From the NCBI RefSeq assembly GCF_000718025.1, contig NZ_JODS01000009.1, forward strand, positions 186,001-250,000: a DNA stretch of 64,000 bases. Direction: 5' to 3'. Below the pieces are notes generated by a model. The model did no database searches, was not told the origin of the DNA, and worked only from the letters and a program-made list of their open reading frames with translations. This document shows positions 34,241 through 42,229 of the stretch, piece by piece. The translations under genes were made by a program, and so were the position numbers. Each line of letters opens with the position of its first letter. The first letter of the stretch is position 1. Source of the stretch: Kitasatospora purpeofusca. Its GTDB lineage: Bacteria > Actinomycetota > Actinomycetes > Streptomycetales > Streptomycetaceae.

Positions 34241-34268
34241 GGCCGGGTCCGCCCCACCGGACCCGGCC
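34241..34268. terminator. Bidirectional terminator between PAD3 and PAD4
   Basis: GGCCGGGTCCG, loop of six, CGGACCCGGCC: a perfect 11-bp stem between convergent genes. Confidence 0.8.
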
Positions 34269-34276
34269 CCGCCGGT

Positions 34277-35488
34277 TCACACGGCGGGCTGCTGCTGGGT
34301 GACGCAGTGGATCCCGCCGCCGCCCGCCCCGAGGCGGTCGATGTTGAGCTGCTCGACGGTGCGGCCGGGGAACAGGCGGGCCAGGGTGGCCTTCGCCGCG
34401 CTGTCGGCCCGGGTGTCACCGAACTGGGCGGAGATCACCGCGTTGTTGCACAGGTAGTAGTTGGCGTAGGAGCCGACGAAGTTCGGGTCGGTGGAGCGGA
34501 TGAGGTTGTAGTTGGGCCCCTGGATCTGGCTGACCGTGTACCGCGACCCCTGGGCGTTGGTGGCGGCCGAGAGGATCTGGTACTGCTGGCGCGCGTCCTG
34601 GGACCAGGCGTCGGTGTCGCCCGACAGCGGCATCTGGACCACGCCCGTGGTGCCGCCGAGGTAGCGGGAGGTGGCGTCCACGTGGTCGTCGGTGATGTCC
34701 TGGCCGGCGATGCCCGCGAACCAGATCACCTTGGAGGCGCCGAACGCGGCGCACAGCGCGCTCTCGACCTGGGCCTGGGACTTGCCGGGGTTGCGGTTGG
34801 AGTTGAGGATGCTGCTCCGGGTGGCCATCAGGGTGCCGGCCCCGTCGGCCTCCACCGCGCCGCCCTCGGCGACCAGCCCGGCGGCGGTGAACGGCAGGCC
34901 CAGGTAGGCGGCGACCCGTCCGGCGACCAGCGAGTCGTTGGCGTGGGTCTGGTGGTTGCCCCAGCCGTTGAAGTTGAGGCCGATGGTGTCGAGGCCGCCG
35001 GCGCCGTCGGTGCGGAAGACCGGACCGGTGTCCCGCATCCAGCAGTCGTCGACCGGGATGTCCCCGATCACGGTGACCGCCGAGCCGCACATCGAGCGGG
35101 CCTTGGCGACGCTGGCCGGGTTGGCGCACATGGTCACCGGCTCGTACTTCGCGATGGTCCTGGCGATCAGCGCGATGTCCGACTGGACGCCGGCGAGCTT
35201 GCTGCGCCAGATGCCGGTGCTGTCCGGCCAGGCCATCCAGGTGCGGGTGTGGCGCAGGGTGTCGATCGGCACCCGGAAGCCGGCGGCCGCGGCGGCCCGG
35301 CCCGCCTCGGTGCTGCGGCGGCCGGCGGTTGCGGCCGCGGCCGGCCCTCCGGTCGCCACGGTGAGCGCGGTGCCGGCGGCGGCCAGGCCCGCGACGGCCA
35401 GGAACCGGCGGCGGTCGAGGCTGTCGGCGGTGCTCGCGTCGGTCGGTCCGCCGGTCGCTCTGTCGGATCTGGAGCGGTCGTTCATCAC
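34277..35488 (-). CDS. PAD4: Tat-exported agmatine-deiminase-family enzyme
   Basis: A 403-residue enzyme with a Tat signal (DRRRFLAVAGLAAAGTALTVA) and a likely AxA cleavage (GPAAAA), no lipobox. Catalytic motifs: DDCWMRDTGP, NFNGWG, AEGGAVEADGAGTL, TRSSILNSNRNPG, QDITDDHVDA, GGGGIHC. It is closest to PAD2 in the core (both have FRVP/PADD openings and QDITDDHVD). The start has GGAGG upstream and a second ATG directly after the first. It is divergent from TetR2, which is its likely regulator through the variant palindrome. Confidence 0.93.
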   Translation of the reverse strand: MMNDRSRSDRATGGPTDASTADSLDRRRFLAVAGLAAAGTALTVATGGPAAAATAGRRSTEAGRAAAAAGFRVPIDTLRHTRTWMAWPDSTGIWRSKLAGVQSDIALIARTIAKYEPVTMCANPASVAKARSMCGSAVTVIGDIPVDDCWMRDTGPVFRTDGAGGLDTIGLNFNGWGNHQTHANDSLVAGRVAAYLGLPFTAAGLVAEGGAVEADGAGTLMATRSSILNSNRNPGKSQAQVESALCAAFGASKVIWFAGIAGQDITDDHVDATSRYLGGTTGVVQMPLSGDTDAWSQDARQQYQILSAATNAQGSRYTVSQIQGPNYNLIRSTDPNFVGSYANYYLCNNAVISAQFGDTRADSAAKATLARLFPGRTVEQLNIDRLGAGGGGIHCVTQQQPAV

Positions 35489-35532
35489 TGCCTCCGTGTC
35501 AAGGTGCCCTGCTCGTCGAGCAGTTGACCGAA

Positions 35533-35561
35533 AAGGTAGAACTGACCAAGCGCTCGGTCAA
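35533..35561 (-). promoter_or_regulatory. PAD4 promoter with variant operator
   Basis: On the minus strand TTGACC (35556-35561), 17-base spacer, TACCTT (35533-35538). The near-palindrome TGACCGAGCGCTTGGTCA (35543-35560, one mismatched pair) sits over the -35 and spacer exactly as in the other PAD promoters but with different half-sites. It also lies 57 bases upstream of the divergent TetR2 start. Confidence 0.75.
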
Positions 35562-35617
35562 TACTTTGCGCAGCTTTGGCCCCTCCCCCGGGCCCGGCAG
35601 TCGTTACAGTGACCGCC

Positions 35618-36322
35618 ATGGCGACACAGGCGACGGGCGCGGACCCGGCCACCACTCAGGACGCGGCCGACACGAAGGGCACGACCGCCACCAGGGCCGC
35701 GGCCACCGCCCCCCGGACGGCCGGCGCCGGCCGCGCCCGGACGTCCGCCAAGGGCGAGCAGACCCGGGCCCGGCTCATCGCGGCGGCCCGGATCCTGCTC
35801 GCGGGCGGCGAGGCGGGCCGGTTCACCACCCGCAACGTGGCCGCGCTGTCCGGGGTCTCGCACGGGATGTGCCACTACCACTTCGCCGACCGCAGCGACC
35901 TGATCGTGGCCGTGGTCGCGGACATCAGGCCCGAGTGGATCGCCCCGCTGGAGGAGGCCGTGGCCGACCCCGGCGGCTACGCCGAGCGGGCCGAACGGGT
36001 GCTGACCCTGCTCACCCGCCCCGAGAGCCCCGACCTCGCCCGCCTGCACGCCGCCCTGCACTGGCTCGCCCTCAACGACGAGCGGGTCCGGGTCGCCCTG
36101 GAGGCCGAGTACGGGCGGTGGCGGTCCTGCTTCGTCCGGCTGTTCCGGGCGCTCGTGGACGAGCGCGGCGGCGACACCGATCCGGCCCCGCTCGGCGAGG
36201 CCTTCGCCGCCGCCGTGGACGGCATCGCCGCCATCGGCTCGCTGGACGGCACGGTGGACGCCGCCCTGGTGCTGCGCACCCTGCTGGACTCGCTGGCCTC
36301 GACGGTCGGCCCGCGCCGCTGA
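35618..36322 (+). CDS. TetR2: TetR-family regulator divergent from PAD4
   Basis: A 234-residue regulator. A 40-residue Thr/Ala-rich leader precedes the helix-turn-helix (LIAAARILLAGGEAGRFTTRNVAALSGVSHGMCHYHFADRSDLI). This differs clearly from TetR1 and TetR3, in line with the different operator half-sites at PAD4. The C-terminal domain is a generic TetR ligand domain. It probably represses PAD4 and itself from the shared 129-base gap. Confidence 0.88.
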   Translation: MATQATGADPATTQDAADTKGTTATRAAATAPRTAGAGRARTSAKGEQTRARLIAAARILLAGGEAGRFTTRNVAALSGVSHGMCHYHFADRSDLIVAVVADIRPEWIAPLEEAVADPGGYAERAERVLTLLTRPESPDLARLHAALHWLALNDERVRVALEAEYGRWRSCFVRLFRALVDERGGDTDPAPLGEAFAAAVDGIAAIGSLDGTVDAALVLRTLLDSLASTVGPRR

Positions 36323-36356
36323 GCCTCACCACCCTTCACGACCCCGCCCCCACCCT

Positions 36357-37241
36357 TCACGGCCCCGCCCCGGCCGGCTCGACGGCGTCGACCCGTTTGC
36401 GGTGCTCGACCCGGCTGCCCGAGACCACCGTGACCACCAGGCACGCCGCGATGATGCCCTCCGCCCAGAAGAAGGCCACATAGTCGATCAGCGAGCCGAT
36501 CGGCGGCGCGCCGGGCGCCGCGTTGCGCATGCCGATCAGCGCGAACAGGGTCGCCGCCATCCACCCCAGCGAGGGCCACACCATGCCCTGCCGGCCCCGG
36601 TAGAGCACCTCCGCCCCGGCCAGCACCGCCAGCGCCAGCGCCCACATCGCCGCGATCATGAACCAGGCCAGGATGAAGGTGCTCCGCGCCCTGCTCACCC
36701 GCCCCTCGAACACGGTGCCCTCCGCCCCGTACGGGGTGCCGGTCGGGCGGACGACGAAGAACGGGTCGGCGTCGCCGAACACCACCCCGACCGGGACGGC
36801 GCCGGTGGCGTCCGCGGCCGAGAACAGCACCTCGAAGCGGTAGCGGTCGAAGGGGTAGTCGGTCGGGGTGCCGTTGTAGAGGTTGGCCGACACCGGCTTG
36901 GGCGTCGCCGCCTCCCCCGGGTCGGCCCGCAGCTCGGTGCGGGTCGTGGCGCGGACGGTGATGTCGACCCGGCGGGTGAAGGTGCCGGACTCCGGGTCCT
37001 GGGCCAGGGTGCCGTGCGGGACGGGCACCACGTAGAGCGTCATCTCGCCGCCGGCGGCGTCGATGTCCTGCGAGGTGACGTCGAGTTCGACCCAGTCGCC
37101 GGTGGTGGGGAGGGAGAGCTCCCGGGTCTGCTGACGGGTGTTGCGCTCGTTGAAGTACAGGGCGATGCCGGCCGAGCACAGCACGGCGAGGATCAGCAGG
37201 ACGAGGAGGAAGCGGCGGTCCCGCAGCCGGCGCCCGCTCAC
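36357..37241 (-). CDS. DUF4436-type membrane protein coupled to PAD5
   Basis: A 294-residue membrane protein: one N-terminal segment (FLLVLLILAVLCSAGIALYF), a large external beta-rich region (WVELDVTSQDIDAAGGEMTLYVVPVPHG, and YPFDRYRFEVLFSA), and three C-terminal segments (STFILAWFMIAAMWALALAVLA, SLGWMAATLFALIG, AFFWAEGIIAACLVVTVV). This layout fits DUF4436, of unknown function. Its GTG start overlaps the PAD5 stop (GTGA), so the two are translated together. It may help anchor, export or sense the product of PAD5; that is inference. Downstream are two copies of CACCCTTCACG-CCCCGCCCC. Confidence 0.75.
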   Translation of the reverse strand: MSGRRLRDRRFLLVLLILAVLCSAGIALYFNERNTRQQTRELSLPTTGDWVELDVTSQDIDAAGGEMTLYVVPVPHGTLAQDPESGTFTRRVDITVRATTRTELRADPGEAATPKPVSANLYNGTPTDYPFDRYRFEVLFSAADATGAVPVGVVFGDADPFFVVRPTGTPYGAEGTVFEGRVSRARSTFILAWFMIAAMWALALAVLAGAEVLYRGRQGMVWPSLGWMAATLFALIGMRNAAPGAPPIGSLIDYVAFFWAEGIIAACLVVTVVSGSRVEHRKRVDAVEPAGAGP

Positions 37242-38449
37242 GTCGGGCTGGTACCGGGGGCGACGGGCTGCTGCTGGGTGGCGCAGTGGATGCCCCCGCC
37301 GCCGGAGGCGATGTGGTTGATGGACACCTGGGAGACCTTCCGGCCGGGGTGGAGGTCGCCGATGATGCCGGCGGCCCGGTCGTCGGCGGCCCGGTCGCCG
37401 AAGCGCGGCACGATGACGCCGCCGTTGCAGACGTAGTAGTTGAGGTAGGTGGCGAGGAAGTCCTTGCCGGCACCGGGGATCAGGTCGATGTCGGGTTCGG
37501 GGAGGTCGACGACCTTGAGGGTGCGGCCCCGGGCGTCCTTCGCCGAGCCGAGGACCTGGAGGGCCTGGTCGGAGGCGGTGGTCCAGATGTCCGGCGGGGT
37601 GTCCGGGCCGGGGCGGTGGATGACGACGGTGCCGGGCTCGGCGAAGCGGGCCAGGGCGTCGATGTGGCAGTCCGTGATGTCCTGACCGGCGACGCCCTGG
37701 AACCACAGCACGGTGCTGACGCCGAACAGGTCCTTGAAGGCCGCCTCGATCTGGTCCCGGCTCTTGCCGGGGTTGCGGTTGGGGTTGACCCAGGAGCTCT
37801 CGGTGGCCATCAGGGTGCCCTCGCCGTCCACCTCGATGCCGCCGCCCTCGCCGGTGATCGGCGCCTGGATCCGCGGGATGCCGTAGTGGTCGAGGAGGTT
37901 GCGGGCGACCTGGCTGTCGTTGGCGTGGGTCTGCTTGTTGCCCCAGCCGTTGAAGTTCAGGTCGACCCCGGCGAGCCCCTGCGGGCCGGTGACGAAGGTC
38001 GGGCCGGTGTCGCGGGCCCACAGGTCGTCGACCATCAACTCCAGCACCTCGACCGTGGAGCCGCAGGCCTGCCGGGCCTGCTCGGCCTGGTCGGGGCGGG
38101 CCAGCAGCACCACCGGCTCGAAGCCGGCGACGGCACGGGCCAGCCCGGCGATGTCCTCCCGGACGCCGGCCAGTTGGTCGCCCCACACCTCCTCCAGGGC
38201 CGGCCAGGCCATGAAGGTACGGGTGTGCGGGGTCGACTCGGCCGGCATCGAGCGGGCGGCCGCGGCCGCCGGGCTGCCGGAGGCGGACGGCGTCGGGGCC
38301 GAGGCGGTGCCGGCGGGGCTCGGCGGCTGCTCGTCACCGCCGTCGGAGGAGCAGCCGGCGGTCAGGGCCAGGGCGGCGAGCGCCGTTCCGGAGCGCAGCA
38401 GCGAACGGCGGGACGGCCCGGGGTGAGCCGGGCGGGCCGGGTGAGCCAT
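37238..38449 (-). CDS. PAD5: Tat-exported lipoprotein of the agmatine-deiminase family
   Basis: A 403-residue protein. Tat/lipoprotein signal: SRRSLLRSGTALAALALTAGC. A Ser/Pro/Ala-rich linker follows, then the catalytic domain: DDLWARDTGP, NFNGWG, GEGGGIEVDGEGTL, TESSWVNPNRNPG, QDITDCHIDA, GGGGIHCATQQQP. It is closer to PAD7 than to PAD3/PAD8. The preceding ABC operon ends in a strong terminator, so PAD5 probably has its own promoter within 38450-38588; no copy of the PAD palindrome is visible there. It is coupled to the DUF4436 gene. Confidence 0.93.
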   Translation of the reverse strand: MAHPARPAHPGPSRRSLLRSGTALAALALTAGCSSDGGDEQPPSPAGTASAPTPSASGSPAAAAARSMPAESTPHTRTFMAWPALEEVWGDQLAGVREDIAGLARAVAGFEPVVLLARPDQAEQARQACGSTVEVLELMVDDLWARDTGPTFVTGPQGLAGVDLNFNGWGNKQTHANDSQVARNLLDHYGIPRIQAPITGEGGGIEVDGEGTLMATESSWVNPNRNPGKSRDQIEAAFKDLFGVSTVLWFQGVAGQDITDCHIDALARFAEPGTVVIHRPGPDTPPDIWTTASDQALQVLGSAKDARGRTLKVVDLPEPDIDLIPGAGKDFLATYLNYYVCNGGVIVPRFGDRAADDRAAGIIGDLHPGRKVSQVSINHIASGGGGIHCATQQQPVAPGTSPT

Positions 38450-38588
38450 GGGGCCTCGTTCCGGTAGGTGCCTGAGGGGGTACGGTCCCGCACGCTACTG
38501 AAAGCCGGGTCAGGACCGGCCCCGGCAGGTACCCGCCATCGGGGTGAATCCCGGACCCGCCACCGACGGCCCCCGGAACGGGACGGGA

Positions 38589-38627
38589 CCCCGGCCCGGC
38601 AGACCCCGAGCGGCTGCCGGGCCGGGG
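38589..38627 (-). terminator. Terminator of the aguA-ABC operon
   Basis: CCCCGGCCCGGCAG, 11-base loop, CTGCCGGGCCGGGG: a perfect 14-bp stem starting three bases after the last ATPase gene. Confidence 0.85.
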
Positions 38628-38630
38628 GGC

Positions 38631-39458
38631 TCACAGGGCCCGGCGCGCGGCGGCGATCCGGTCGGGATCCCAGCCGGGCCGGGGCACGGACTCCAGCAGC
38701 AGCCGGGTGTAGGCGTGCTGCGGGTCGTCGAGGACCGTCGCGGTGGGGCCGGCCTCGACGATCCGTCCGTGCCGCATGACCACGACCTCGTCGGTGACGC
38801 AGCGGACCACGCCGAGGTCGTGGGTGATGAACAGGTAGCCGATGCCGGTCCGTTCGCGGATGTCCGCGAGCAGGTTGAGCACCTGGGCCTGGACCGAGAC
38901 GTCCAGTGCGGCGACCGCCTCGTCCAGCACCAGGACGGCCGGCTGCACGGCCAGCGCCCGGGCGATGGCGACGCGCTGGCGCTGGCCGCCGGAGAGCTGC
39001 CGGGGCAGCGCCTCGGCCGCCCGGGTGCCGAGGCCGACCTGGTCCAGGAGCTCCTTGATCCGGGCCTGGTGGTCGGCACCGGGGAAGTGCAGCCGCAGGG
39101 TCTCCCGCAGGGCGGCCTCGACGCTGGTGCGCGGGTCCAGCGAGAGGTACGGGTCCTGGAAGACCATCTGGACCTCGCGGGCGCGGGCGAGGCGTTCGGC
39201 CCTGCCCCGGGCGCCGCCGGCGCGGGCCCGGCCCTTCACCAGGACCCGGCCCGCGTCGGCCCGTTCGAGGCCGACCACGATCCGGGCGGTGGTGGTCTTG
39301 CCGGAGCCGGACTCGCCGACGATGCCGAGCGAGCCGCCGGCGGGGAGGGTGAAGGAGACCTCGTCCACGGCCCGGACGGCGCCGAAGGTCCGGCACAGGC
39401 CGGTGACCTCCAGAGCAGCGGTGTCCGGCACGGCGGTCCTCGGGGCTGCCTCAGACAT
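38631..39458 (-). CDS. Peptide-type ABC importer ATPase (DppF/OppF-like)
   Basis: A 275-residue ATPase: Walker A GESGSGKTTTAR, Q-loop VFQDPYLSLDPR, signature LSGGQRQRVAIARAL, Walker B VLVLDEAVAALDV (Glu followed by Ala rather than the usual Pro-Thr/Val-Ser), H-loop ITHDLGVV. It overlaps the upstream ATPase gene by eight bases. It energises uptake with the other Dpp-like subunits. Last gene of the operon. Confidence 0.93.
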   Translation of the reverse strand: MSEAAPRTAVPDTAALEVTGLCRTFGAVRAVDEVSFTLPAGGSLGIVGESGSGKTTTARIVVGLERADAGRVLVKGRARAGGARGRAERLARAREVQMVFQDPYLSLDPRTSVEAALRETLRLHFPGADHQARIKELLDQVGLGTRAAEALPRQLSGGQRQRVAIARALAVQPAVLVLDEAVAALDVSVQAQVLNLLADIRERTGIGYLFITHDLGVVRCVTDEVVVMRHGRIVEAGPTATVLDDPQHAYTRLLLESVPRPGWDPDRIAAARRAL

Positions 39459-40422
39459 CGGCGGGGCTCCCTTCGAGTGGGTGGTGGCAGGCGGCCGGCT
39501 GCCCGGGGCGCCCGGGGGCCGGGCGCAGCGCGGGGGCCTCCTCCCGGCAGAGGTCGGTCGCGTACCGGCAGCGGGCGGCGAACGCGCAGCCGGTCAGCTC
39601 CTGCCGCAGGTCCGGCGGCTGGCCGTCGATCGCGGCGAGGCGGCCGGTCGGGCCGTCCAGCCGCGGGGTGGAGGAGAGCAGCGCCGCGGTGTAGGGGTGG
39701 CGGGGTCCTTCGAACAGGGCCTCGGCCGGTCCGGACTCGACGATCCGGCCCGCGTACATCACATAGACCCGGTCGCTGATGGCGGCGGCGAGGCCCAGGT
39801 CGTGGGTGACGAACAGCAGGCCGGTGCCGAAGCGTTCGCGCAGCCGGTCCAGCAGGGCGATGACCTCGGCCTGGCTGGTCACGTCGAGCGCGGTGGTGGG
39901 CTCGTCGGCGAGCAGCAGGACCGGGTCGCCCATCAGCGCGGCGGCGATCATGACGCGTTGCAGCATGCCGCCGGAGAGCTGGCCGGGGTAGCGGCGCATC
40001 AGCTCGGGCCCGAGGCCGACGGCGTCGAGGAGTTCGACGGCGCGCCGGTCCGCGTCGGCGGCGCTCATGGTGCCGGTGAGGCGGACGCTCTCGGTGAGGA
40101 AGTCGCCGATCCGGCGCAGCGGGTTGACGGCCGCCCTCGGGTCCTGGAAGACCATCGCGGCCCGGCCGGTGCGCAGTTCGCGCAGCCGGGCGGCGTCCAT
40201 GGTGAGGACGTCCCGGCCGTCGACGAGGACCTCGCCGGTGGGCACGGCGCCGGGCGGCAGCAGGCCGAGGGCGGCGCGCGAGGTGAGGGACTTGCCGGAG
40301 CCGGACTCGCCGACCAGGGCGACGGTCTCGCCGGGGGCGACGGTGAGGTCGACCCCGTCGAGCACCGGGCGGGCGGTGCCGGGCAGGCGCAGGCGCAGCT
40401 CCCGGACGTCGAGGGCGTTCAC
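39451..40422 (-). CDS. Peptide-type ABC importer ATPase (DppD/OppD-like)
   Basis: A 323-residue ATPase: Walker A GESGSGKSLTSR, LSGGMLQRVMIAAAL, Walker B VLLLADEPTTALDV, ITHD-type loop FVTHDLGLA. It has the C-terminal oligopeptide-transporter extension with Cys residues (GCAFAARCRYATDLC), which in this family can hold an iron-sulphur cluster. It overlaps the permease gene by four bases. Confidence 0.94.
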   Translation of the reverse strand: MNALDVRELRLRLPGTARPVLDGVDLTVAPGETVALVGESGSGKSLTSRAALGLLPPGAVPTGEVLVDGRDVLTMDAARLRELRTGRAAMVFQDPRAAVNPLRRIGDFLTESVRLTGTMSAADADRRAVELLDAVGLGPELMRRYPGQLSGGMLQRVMIAAALMGDPVLLLADEPTTALDVTSQAEVIALLDRLRERFGTGLLFVTHDLGLAAAISDRVYVMYAGRIVESGPAEALFEGPRHPYTAALLSSTPRLDGPTGRLAAIDGQPPDLRQELTGCAFAARCRYATDLCREEAPALRPAPGRPGQPAACHHPLEGSPADV

Positions 40423-41273
40423 GTGGTCCTCCGGGCGACCTGGTCGGCCCAGCGCTCGCCGACGACGTTGAAGGCGACGACGGTGAGCACGATGAGGACG
40501 CAGGGCAGGATCGCGGAGAGCGGGTAGCCGTGCTGGATCGCGGTCTGGCCGTCGAAGACCATGCGGCCCCAGTCGGGGGTGAGGGCGGGGACGCCGAGTC
40601 CGAGGAAGGACAGGCCGGCCAGGTCCATGAGGGCGTATCCGAAGTTGACGGTGGACTGGGCGAGCACGATCGGCGCGATGTTGGGCAGGACGTGCCGCAG
40701 GCAGATCTGGAGGGCCGAGTGCCCCTGGACCTGGTAGGCGGAGACGTAGGGCCGCATGCGTTCGGCCAGCACCAGGGAGCGGGTCAGGCGGGAGACGTAG
40801 GGCAGGTAGGCGATCGCGAGGGCGACGACGGGGGCCATCAGGCCCTCGCCGTGGACCGCGACGATCAGGATGGCGAGCAGCATGCCGGGGAAGGCGAAGA
40901 CCAGTTCGGTGCTGCGGGACAGCACGGAGTCGATCCAGCCGCCGCGCCAGCCCGCCAGCAGGCCCACGGCGACGCCGGCGACGGTGGAGAAGACGACCAC
41001 GCCGAGCGGCCCGAGCAGCGAGGTGCGGGCGCCGATCAGCAGCCGGGCGAGGGTGTCGCGGCCGGCCGCGTCCACGCCGAGCAGGTGGTCGGCGGAGGGG
41101 CCGGCGAGGGCGTTGCCGAGGTCGACGGCGTTGGGGTCGTCGGGTGCCAGCCAGGGGGCGAGCAGCGCGGCGAGCACGACCAGGGCGGCGAGGCCGAGGC
41201 AGATCCGGTAGAGCGGGGCGCGGGCGGACTTGACCCGGGCGAGGCCGGGCCGCCGGGCGAGGGCGACACTCAT
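40419..41273 (-). CDS. Peptide-type ABC importer permease (DppC-like)
   Basis: A 284-residue permease with about six membrane segments. The N-terminal OppC-type domain (LLAPWLAPDDPNAVDLGNALAGPSADHLLGVDAAGRDTLARLL) and the EAA-type loop (SALQICLRHVLPNIAPIVLAQ) are clear. It overlaps both neighbours by four bases. Confidence 0.94.
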   Translation of the reverse strand: MSVALARRPGLARVKSARAPLYRICLGLAALVVLAALLAPWLAPDDPNAVDLGNALAGPSADHLLGVDAAGRDTLARLLIGARTSLLGPLGVVVFSTVAGVAVGLLAGWRGGWIDSVLSRSTELVFAFPGMLLAILIVAVHGEGLMAPVVALAIAYLPYVSRLTRSLVLAERMRPYVSAYQVQGHSALQICLRHVLPNIAPIVLAQSTVNFGYALMDLAGLSFLGLGVPALTPDWGRMVFDGQTAIQHGYPLSAILPCVLIVLTVVAFNVVGERWADQVARRTT

Positions 41274-42229
41274 GCGTCGGACCTCCTGGAGCCGAGGGTG
41301 ACCCGGGGGTCGACGAGCGGGTGGAGCAGGTCGACGAGCAGGTTCACCGTCATGAACAGGGCCACGATGATCAGGGAGATGGCCTGGACGGTCGGGAAGT
41401 CCTTGGTGGTGGTGGACAGTTCGAGGAGCTGGCCGAGGCCGCCGACGCTGAACGCGGACTCCACCAGGATCGTGCAGACCAGCAGGGTGGAGACGATCAG
41501 GCCGCCGGTGGTGAGCACGGTGCCCAGCGAGTTGCGGAACACGTGCCGGCGGATCACCTCGCGCTCGGGCACGCCCCGGCTGCGGGCGACGGTGACGTGC
41601 TCGCCCTCCAGGGCGTCCAGCATCGCCGAGCGGGTGACCCGGGCGAGCATGCCGATCAGGTAGAGCGCGAGGGCGATCGCGGGCAGGGTGAGGTGCCAGG
41701 CCATGTCGAGCAGGCCGTCGCCCGCGCCGCTGGTCGGGAACCAGCCCAGCTTGACCGCGAACAGGCCCTGGAGCAGCACCGCGGCGACGAAGGAGGGGGT
41801 GCCGACGGCGAGGGTGGTGGTGACCAGGATCGCGGAGTCGGTCGCGCCGCCGCGGACGGCGCCGACCCAGCCGAGCACCAGGCCGATCACGACGACCACC
41901 AGCAGGGCCATGGCCACCAGCAGCAGGGTGGCGGGCAGGCGGTCGGCGAGCAGGCCCGACACGTCGGTGCGGTAGGTGAGGGAGCGTCCGAAGTCGCCCT
42001 GCAGCACCTGGCCGAGCCAGCGGAGGTAGCGCACCAGGAAGGGGTCGTCCAGGTGGTACTGCTCGTTGATCGCCTGCAGGGCGGCCGGGGAGGCCGAGCG
42101 CCCGGACAGCAGGAAGCTCGCCGGGCTGCCCGGCGCCAGGTACATCGCCCCGAAGACGACGAAGGAGGCGCCGAGCAGGGTGACGGCCATTTCGACCAGC
42201 CGTCGGACGGCGAATCGCAGGAAGGTCAC
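41270..42229 (-). CDS. Peptide-type ABC importer permease (DppB-like)
   Basis: A 319-residue permease with about six membrane segments. It starts FLRFAVRRLVEMAVTLLGASFVVF and has LAPGSPASFLLSGRSASPAALQAINEQYHLDDPFLVRYLRWL, typical of DppB. GTG 42229 overlaps the binding-protein stop (GTGA). The EAA-type loop is VTVARSRGVPEREVIRRHVFRNSL. Confidence 0.94.
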   Translation of the reverse strand: MTFLRFAVRRLVEMAVTLLGASFVVFGAMYLAPGSPASFLLSGRSASPAALQAINEQYHLDDPFLVRYLRWLGQVLQGDFGRSLTYRTDVSGLLADRLPATLLLVAMALLVVVVIGLVLGWVGAVRGGATDSAILVTTTLAVGTPSFVAAVLLQGLFAVKLGWFPTSGAGDGLLDMAWHLTLPAIALALYLIGMLARVTRSAMLDALEGEHVTVARSRGVPEREVIRRHVFRNSLGTVLTTGGLIVSTLLVCTILVESAFSVGGLGQLLELSTTTKDFPTVQAISLIIVALFMTVNLLVDLLHPLVDPRVTLGSRRSDA

